From Clostridiaceae bacterium (GTDB taxonomy: Bacteria > Bacillota > Clostridia > Saccharofermentanales > DTU023), in the NCBI GenBank assembly GCA_012838475.1, contig DUPE01000021.1:1-36364 (forward strand): DNA of 36,364 nt, read 5' to 3'. The number at the start of each line of letters is the position of its first letter. Within the stretch, counting starts at the first letter, position 1. Below are positions 30,211 to 36,364 of the stretch, piece by piece. The notes under the pieces are model-generated. The model saw nothing but the letters and a program-made list of their open reading frames with translations. It ran no database searches and was not told the DNA's origin. Both the position numbers and the translations under genes were made by a program.

Positions 30211-32886
30211 TTGATACCCAGAAAAGTTATGCTGATTGACGGTAACAGCATCATTAACCGTGCTTATTACGGCTTGGCCGGACGCCAGAATCTTACTGCT
30301 TCTGATGGGACGCCGACCGGAGCTGTATACGCCTTTTTAAATATGTTACTTAGCTACCGTGACAAGATAGAGCCCGACATGATCTGTACCCTGTTTGATC
30401 GCTCAGAACCAACTTTCAGACATGAAGTCTACAAAGAGTACAAGGGTGACCGCAAACCCATGCCGGATGATCTGGCGCAGCAGATACCCCTGGTCAAGGA
30501 ACTGCTGGATGCCCTCGGCGTGAAGAGATGTGAGCTGACAGGCTATGAAGCAGATGATCTGATTGGAACAATAGCAAAGAAAGCTGCTGCCCGTGGTCAT
30601 GCTGTCACGATTGTTTCCGGCGACAAAGATCTCTTACAGTTAATCGACGATAAGACGGATGTGCTGATGCCCTTGAGTCGCGGCGGCGTTACTCAGTATG
30701 AAGTGATCAATGCAGAAAAACTGAAAGAAAAATACGGTATCACGCCGCAGCAGATTATAGATCTCAAGGCGCTCATGGGTGACAAATCGGACGGCATTCC
30801 CGGTATTAGAGGAATCGGTGAGAAGACTGCGCTCCGCTTACTGGCTGAGTATGGCGATCTCGACAGGGTCTTAGCCAATGCTTCCGGGATAAAGGGTGCT
30901 TTGGGCGACAAAATTAGAGGCGGCGAGGAGGAGGCCAGGCTTTCTTATGAGCTGGCCACGATCGATACAGACGTTCCTCTGGTTGATCTCGAGCAGGATT
31001 TGTCCGACATGCAGGTATCTCAAGCCGATGATCAACTGTTGCGCTTTTTCCTGCGCGTGGACTTCAAGAGCATGATAGAGAGATTTGGCCTTGAGGCAGA
31101 CTTGGAAGAGTATAATGAGGATGCCAGCCGGAAGAGCTCTTCCTTTGGGGGTGAAATCGCAGTAGCTGCAAGTGAGGAAGAATTCATCAAGCTGGCCAAG
31201 GACAGTGATGTAGTTGTCTATTGGGATGAAAAACTCGACAACTATATCAGCTTTATTTCAACTAAAGGTCATGCCCTGCATTTGCCTAAAGACCAAGCAC
31301 TGGATTACTTTGCTGATTTAACCGGTAATAATCTTATCATCTGGGATTATAAGAGTTTTTTGCGCCATTATCAGCGTCCGGCATATGCTAAGGCTCCTTT
31401 TGATCTGCGCATAGCTGCATATCTGCTGGACCAAATCGAAGGCCAGGTGCAGCTGGATCACGTCCTAAGCCGTGTCCTAGGATCAGATTACCGGCCTCAT
31501 CCGCTAGGCGCCTACAACGAAGACGCTCAGCTTTCTTTGCTCGAAACTGCAGACGGAGATGCAAAAAACCGGATCTCCGGGGCAGAAGAAAACCTGCGCC
31601 TTTCCCGGGCGGAGAACATGATTTTGACCAGAGATAAGCAGCTAGCCTCAGCAAAGGGCACAGGGCTTGAAGATCTGCTGGATCTGGAATTCTCCCTGGC
31701 CGGTGTGTTGGCAGACATGGAGTCTCAGGGAATCACGATCGATCGGCAAGAACTGGACAGCCAGTCTAGGAATATGACTCTGGACATCGCTGATCTGGAA
31801 AAGAAGATTTATGCTTTGGTCGGACATGAATTTAACCTTAATTCACCGCGTCAGCTGGGCACGGTTCTCTTCGAAGAGCTTAAGCTCCCTCCCGGGCGCA
31901 AGACAAAAACGGGGCAATACTCCACCGCAGCTGAAGAACTGGAGTCGTTGGTCTTCAGCCATGAGATAGTACCGCTTATTATAGAACATCGCAGTCTTGC
32001 TAAGCTGAAATCTACTTTCCTGGACGGCCTGAGTTCAGCAATAGAGCCGGATGGCAGGGTGCGTACCAGTTATCATCAGACACTGACTTCAACGGGGCGT
32101 CTCTCCAGCTCAAATCCCAATCTGCAGAATATCCCTATCCGTACAGAACGTGGCCGGGAGATCCGCAATATCTTCGTAGCGTCTTCAGGAAATATTCTGC
32201 TTGATGCTGACTATGCTCAAATCGAACTCAGAATTCTGGCTCATCTATCGCAGGATCCGGAGTTGATGGCCGCTTTCCGACAGAATCTGGATGTCCACAG
32301 CGTTACTGCGACCTCGCTTTTCAATGTGCCGCTGGAGGAAGTAACATCTGAGCAAAGAAGTGTAGCCAAGACTGTCAATTTTAGCATTGTTTACGGGATC
32401 AGCGATTTTGGTCTGGCGCGTGATTTGGGCATTTCCGTACCGCAAGCGCATGACTATATCGCCGCCTATGACGAACGTTACAGTCAGGTCAGAGCCTGGC
32501 TCAACGATACAATTAAGAAAGCCTATGAAGATGGCTATGTCGAGACAATGTTGGGAAGAAGACGTTATGTCACGGAGCTGAAGTCCAGCAATATCAACGT
32601 GAGAAAATTCGGCGAGCGGGCGGCTGCCAATGCTCCTGTGCAGGGCACGGCCGCCGATTTGATCAAGATCGCCATGGTCAATATAGACGCAGCCTTCAAA
32701 GAACGAGAGCTCGATGCACGTCTGGTGCTGCAGGTACATGACGAATTAATCGTCGAGGCAAGTGAAACAGACGCAGAGGCTGCCGCAATAATCCTGCAAA
32801 AATTGATGAGCGAGGCGATGGAACTGTCCGTGCCGCTGGTGGCGGAAGTCTCTATGGGGCACAGTTGGGGCGAAGTGAAGTCGTAG
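30211..32886 (+). CDS. polA: DNA polymerase I
   Basis: 5' nuclease MLIDGNSIINRAYYGL, YEADDLIGTIAKKA, GIPGIRGIGEKTALRLL; polymerase TSTGRLSSSNPNLQNIPIRTERGREIR, DADYAQIELRILAHLSQD, VNFSIVYGISDFGLARDLGI, LQVHDELIVE. TTG 30211 is in frame behind GAGG. Confidence 0.97.
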   Translation: MIPRKVMLIDGNSIINRAYYGLAGRQNLTASDGTPTGAVYAFLNMLLSYRDKIEPDMICTLFDRSEPTFRHEVYKEYKGDRKPMPDDLAQQIPLVKELLDALGVKRCELTGYEADDLIGTIAKKAAARGHAVTIVSGDKDLLQLIDDKTDVLMPLSRGGVTQYEVINAEKLKEKYGITPQQIIDLKALMGDKSDGIPGIRGIGEKTALRLLAEYGDLDRVLANASGIKGALGDKIRGGEEEARLSYELATIDTDVPLVDLEQDLSDMQVSQADDQLLRFFLRVDFKSMIERFGLEADLEEYNEDASRKSSSFGGEIAVAASEEEFIKLAKDSDVVVYWDEKLDNYISFISTKGHALHLPKDQALDYFADLTGNNLIIWDYKSFLRHYQRPAYAKAPFDLRIAAYLLDQIEGQVQLDHVLSRVLGSDYRPHPLGAYNEDAQLSLLETADGDAKNRISGAEENLRLSRAENMILTRDKQLASAKGTGLEDLLDLEFSLAGVLADMESQGITIDRQELDSQSRNMTLDIADLEKKIYALVGHEFNLNSPRQLGTVLFEELKLPPGRKTKTGQYSTAAEELESLVFSHEIVPLIIEHRSLAKLKSTFLDGLSSAIEPDGRVRTSYHQTLTSTGRLSSSNPNLQNIPIRTERGREIRNIFVASSGNILLDADYAQIELRILAHLSQDPELMAAFRQNLDVHSVTATSLFNVPLEEVTSEQRSVAKTVNFSIVYGISDFGLARDLGISVPQAHDYIAAYDERYSQVRAWLNDTIKKAYEDGYVETMLGRRRYVTELKSSNINVRKFGERAAANAPVQGTAADLIKIAMVNIDAAFKERELDARLVLQVHDELIVEASETDAEAAAIILQKLMSEAMELSVPLVAEVSMGHSWGEVKS

Positions 32887-32911
32887 TTGCCGTTGACTCA
32901 AAGAACGGATA

Positions 32912-32949
32912 ATTCACATTGTTGAGGAGGCTTCCAGGCTGATGTGAAT
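32912..32949 (+). repeat. 8-bp perfect inverted repeat in the polA-coaE intergenic region
   Basis: ATTCACAT (32912-32919) and ATGTGAAT (32942-32949) around a 22-nt loop containing GAGGAGG. Confidence 0.6.
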
Positions 32950-33017
32950 CTGTAGAATTAGGCAGTTATATCAGGCGGCAGATAGAATTAACAGCATTGA
33001 CGAAGGCGTAGGAGATT

Positions 33018-33677
33018 ATGTTTGTTATTGGGATAACAGGTGGAATAGGCAGCGGCAAGACAACAGTATCAAATATCTTGTCAGAATCCGGTATAAAGGT
33101 TATAAGTGCCGATCAAATTTCGCGCAGCGTTACTGCGAAAGACGGCATCGCGATCCCGGAGCTGCAAGAGACCTTTGGAGAAGAATTCATCAAGGACGGC
33201 GCCCTCGACCGCAAGCTTACTGCGGCACTGGTTTTTCGGAATCGCAAGGCCTTGGATCTGCTCAATCGAATTGTACACAGACATGTGCTCGACCAGATGG
33301 GAGAAGAATTGGACAGGCTGGAGGACAAACGAGTGAAAGCGGTTGCTTTGGACGTACCTATCCCGGTGCGTCAAGGTTTTCTCGACCGCTGCGATGTAGT
33401 TTTTACGGTCTGGGCTGATGATGAAATCAGACAGAAGAGGCTGGCAAAAAGAGGTCTCTCCAGAAGCGACGCTCTGCAAAGAATAGCCATGCAGATGAGC
33501 AGAGAAGAATACAGGGAAATTGCTGCCGCAGAGATCGTGAACAATGGTAGTATTGATGACCTGCGCCGGCAGGTAGAAGATGTTATCGGAGTTCAGTTGA
33601 GGGAGCGGGGGATCAGATATAAGAGTTTTCTGGCAGCGCCGGAGGCGACTTCGGAGGCTGAATCAGTTCAGTCCTGA
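33018..33677 (+). CDS. coaE: Dephospho-CoA kinase
   Basis: MFVIGITGGIGSGKTTVSNILSESGIKVISADQISRSV; DVPIP...F; TAGGAG Shine-Dalgarno. Confidence 0.95.
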   Translation: MFVIGITGGIGSGKTTVSNILSESGIKVISADQISRSVTAKDGIAIPELQETFGEEFIKDGALDRKLTAALVFRNRKALDLLNRIVHRHVLDQMGEELDRLEDKRVKAVALDVPIPVRQGFLDRCDVVFTVWADDEIRQKRLAKRGLSRSDALQRIAMQMSREEYREIAAAEIVNNGSIDDLRRQVEDVIGVQLRERGIRYKSFLAAPEATSEAESVQS

Positions 33678-33768
33678 ATGCTGATGCCAAGTCAAAGCAC
33701 CAGTCGGAGCCTAAGACAGATTCCATAGATCTAAAATAAGTATGAGCGCCACGGCAGACGATTCTTTG

Positions 33769-34851
33769 TCAGACATTAAAGCGGAATAATATAATATCCC
33801 CATCGCGAACCATGTATTCCTTACCCTCAGACCTGTATCTGCCTTTTTCCCTGACTGCGGCCATAGAGGAACCATAGGTAACGAAATCATCATAGGATGC
33901 GACCTCAGCCCGGATAAAACCCTTCTCAAAATCACTGTGTATTGTACCCGCGGCCTGAGGAGCCTTAGTCCCTGCGACAATCGTCCAGGCTTTCACCTCT
34001 TTAGGCACTGCAAAAGTAAAAAAGGAGATAAGCCCCAGTAGCTTATAGCCGGAACGAATAATCCGCTCCAGCCCGCTGGCCGGCAACTCCAGCTCCTCAA
34101 GGAAAAAATCTCTTTCTTCATCATCAAGCTCGGAAATTTCCGCTTCGATTTCCGCGCAGATTTCTATCAGCTCAGCGCCTTCGGCAGCAGCCATATTTTT
34201 CATTTTACCTATCTGCGGGTTAGCCGTACCGATTTCCGATTCAGCTACATTGGCCACATAGAGTACAGGCTTGGCCGTGAGAAGAAAGAGGTTGGGGTAT
34301 AAGTTCACATCCGGGAAAGTGCGAGCCGGCAGTCCGCTCTCCAAATGAGACTGCAAGCTTTGCATATATTCCAACTCCCGGAGCAGGCTCTTGTCACCGC
34401 CTTTAGCTGAGCGGGAGATCTTGTCAATTTGCCTTTGCAAATGTTCCAGATCGGCGAAAATTAATTCGATATCTATCGATTCAACGTCGCGTATGGGGTT
34501 GATGCTGCCATCGACATGGGCGATATCCGGATCATCAAAACAGCGTATCAGATGGATAATCGCGTCGACTTCGCGGATATTGCCCAGGAATTTGTTGCCC
34601 AGTCCTTCACCTCGGCTGGCTCCGCGCACCAGACCTGCGATATCCACTACTTCTAAAATCGCGGGAATGCACTTATCCGGTTGATAGACTTCACACAAAT
34701 GATCCAATCTGCTGTCAGGCACAGGGACAACTGCGATATTAGGATCAATCGTGGAGAACGGGTAGTTCGCGATTTCAACATTGCTTTTGGTCAGAGCCTT
34801 GAACAAAGTGCTTTTGCCTGTATTGGGCAGACCTACAATCCCCAGTTTCAT
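33769..34851 (-). CDS. ychF: YchF/Ola1-family P-loop ATPase, paralogue 1
   Basis: [55 protein letters not shown] at the G4 position, [40 protein letters not shown]. Confidence 0.96.
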   Translation of the reverse strand: MKLGIVGLPNTGKSTLFKALTKSNVEIANYPFSTIDPNIAVVPVPDSRLDHLCEVYQPDKCIPAILEVVDIAGLVRGASRGEGLGNKFLGNIREVDAIIHLIRCFDDPDIAHVDGSINPIRDVESIDIELIFADLEHLQRQIDKISRSAKGGDKSLLRELEYMQSLQSHLESGLPARTFPDVNLYPNLFLLTAKPVLYVANVAESEIGTANPQIGKMKNMAAAEGAELIEICAEIEAEISELDDEERDFFLEELELPASGLERIIRSGYKLLGLISFFTFAVPKEVKAWTIVAGTKAPQAAGTIHSDFEKGFIRAEVASYDDFVTYGSSMAAVREKGRYRSEGKEYMVRDGDIILFRFNV

Positions 34852-34892
34852 ATCAACCCCCGGTACCGGTGTATCTGTTCCTCAGTATAACA

Positions 34893-34964
34893 GTGTCTAG
34901 CACCAAGTTAGTATAGAAGTGTCTAGCACCAAGTTAGTGTAGAAGTGTCTAGCACCAAGTTAGT
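34893..34964. repeat. Three tandem 26-bp repeats between the ychF paralogues
   Basis: GTGTCTAGCACCAAGTTAGT[A/G]TAGAA at 34893 and 34919; first 20 bp again at 34945. Confidence 0.95.
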
Positions 34965-35133
34965 GCATCAATATCTACATTTGATTTATCATGCAAGGGT
35001 GTCAACACATAATATTTGTTGATCTTCTTTTAAATATCATGTCACTTTGCTCCTCTGTAAGAGATATTGAGCCGAAGCAACTTTTGTATATGTAAATGCC
35101 TGTGAATTTGGCTAACTTTTACAGTTCGCCCAA

Positions 35134-36225
35134 TTAAACGTTGAAACGGAATAAAACTACATCGCCATCCTGCATCACGTATTCTTTGCCTTCTTTGCGC
35201 ACTGCCCCTCTTTCTTTGGCTTTATTAATAGAGCCCAGCTCAGCTAAGATTGAGTAGGGTACAACTTCGGCAGCTATGAAACCACGTTCGAAATCGCTAT
35301 GGATAACTCCCGCAGCTTGCGGAGCTCTGTTGCCCATAAATGTTGTCCAGGCTCTGGTCTCAGTCGGCCCGGAAGTGAGAAAACTGATCAGTCCTAAGGT
35401 ACTATAGCTGGCCTTAATCAAGCGATCAAGACCGCTTTCTTTCAAGCCGATTTCCGCTAAATAATCTGCGTGCTCTTCGGGCTGCAGCTCCTGGATTTCC
35501 GCCTCTATTTGAGCGCTGATGACAATTACTTCTACACCGTCCTTCGCAAAATAATCAGTCAAAGCCTGAGAAAGCTCGTTGCCGACGGCTGCGTCTTCTT
35601 CAGAGACATTAGCAACTACCAATATTGGTTTGGATGTAAGAAGAAAGAAGTCTTTCATGAAATGCTTTTCTTCTGCTGTTTCCGGAACATAGTCTCGTGC
35701 CGGTTGTTCTTCTTCGAGAAAGGAGAGAAGTTTCTTAATGAGGGCAACTTCCGCCATCAACTTAGAATCTTGGTTTTTGGCCATACGTTCAACCTTCTCC
35801 AACCTGCGCTCCAGAAGCTCGATGTCGGACAAGATCAATTCCAGCTCAACAGTCTGAAAGTCTCTTATCGGGTCAATACTGCCGGCGACATGACTGATGT
35901 TCATATCTTTGAAACAGCGGCATACATGCACTATCGCGTCTACTTCACGAATGTTTGCTAAGAATTTATTGCCAAGACCTTCACCGTGGCTGGCACCTTT
36001 AACTAAACCCGCGATATCAAAAAATTCAATCGTGGCTTTGGTGATTTTGGCGGAATGTTCCAGTTCGGCGAGTATCTCTAAACGCTCATCCGGCACACCC
36101 ACGACACCGATATTGGGCTCGATGGTACAAAAAGCATAATTTGCTATTTCCGCACCGGCCTTAGTTATCGCATTAAACAAAGTGGATTTACCAACGTTAG
36201 GTAATCCCACAATCCCCAGTTTCAT
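35134..36225 (-). CDS. ychF: YchF/Ola1-family P-loop ATPase, paralogue 2
   Basis: [75 protein letters not shown] at G4, [21 protein letters not shown] before ATG at 36225. Confidence 0.96.
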   Translation of the reverse strand: MKLGIVGLPNVGKSTLFNAITKAGAEIANYAFCTIEPNIGVVGVPDERLEILAELEHSAKITKATIEFFDIAGLVKGASHGEGLGNKFLANIREVDAIVHVCRCFKDMNISHVAGSIDPIRDFQTVELELILSDIELLERRLEKVERMAKNQDSKLMAEVALIKKLLSFLEEEQPARDYVPETAEEKHFMKDFFLLTSKPILVVANVSEEDAAVGNELSQALTDYFAKDGVEVIVISAQIEAEIQELQPEEHADYLAEIGLKESGLDRLIKASYSTLGLISFLTSGPTETRAWTTFMGNRAPQAAGVIHSDFERGFIAAEVVPYSILAELGSINKAKERGAVRKEGKEYVMQDGDVVLFRFNV

Positions 36226-36308
36226 TTCTACCTCCACACTGTCGCTCAGGATAGCCCTTCCCGGCATCAAGATTGCAAGAGCTTGGCCTTGAACAGTGTA
36301 ATATCTTT

Positions 36309-36359
36309 CCGGCTATAGTTATCACTTGTCTGCCTGTATCAGCCGGTAGTGATAATTAT
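36309..36359. repeat. Interleaved inverted repeats (A-B-A'-B') upstream of ychF paralogue 2
   Basis: CCGGCT (36309-36314)/AGCCGG (36341-36346) and TTATCACT (36319-36326)/AGTGATAA (36348-36355); second pair extends to 12 pairs with one G.U on the + strand. Confidence 0.6.
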
Positions 36360-36364
36360 TATAA

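Noticed and set aside
34893-34964. CRISPR array
   Set aside because: The 26-bp units are contiguous with no variable spacers, only three copies, and there are no cas genes in the window.
34965-35005. Sigma-A promoter for ychF paralogue 1 using TTGACA at 35005-35000 (minus strand)
   Set aside because: Perfect -35 but no acceptable -10 at 16-18 nt spacing (AAATGT); left as unproven.

Overview
This is a 36.4-kb, gene-dense chromosomal window that reads like a Clostridia-type Firmicute. That placement is inferred from the Spo0A-like, ClpE-like, SEDS/PBP and DUF1858 proteins; no marker phylogeny was possible. I see no insertion sequence, prophage, integrase or CRISPR array. Mostly housekeeping genes on the + strand: 3' end of a SpoU/TrmH methyltransferase, tRNA-Glu(CTC) (minus), two small membrane proteins, uvrA, a zinc-finger ClpE-like AAA+ ATPase, a membrane protein, pgi, a radical SAM/DUF2344 fusion, a sialate O-acetylesterase-family protein, valS, fba, ligA, a membrane protein, a Spo0A-C-domain protein, hup (minus), a DUF1858 protein, a CapD/EpsC-type epimerase, an FHA-SEDS fusion, a class B PBP, an ECF sigma factor, a repeat-containing single-TM protein, polA, coaE, and two neighbouring divergent ychF paralogues (minus). 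The points most worth following up are: (1) two ychF paralogues side by side, with three 26-bp tandem repeats between them and a pseudoknot-like inverted-repeat arrangement upstream of the second; (2) a Spo0A-like DNA-binding protein with no recognisable receiver phosphoacceptor site; (3) an ECF sigma module with a textbook ECF-type promoter (GGAAC-N17-CGTC) that would also read into polA and coaE; (4) a sialate O-acetylesterase homologue with GQDN in place of the nucleophile motif GQSN; (5) an FHA-SEDS fusion whose FHA domain lacks the usual phosphothreonine-contacting residues; (6) a possibly leaderless uvrA under a LexA/DinR-like box. All calls are by eye from sequence, with no database search.
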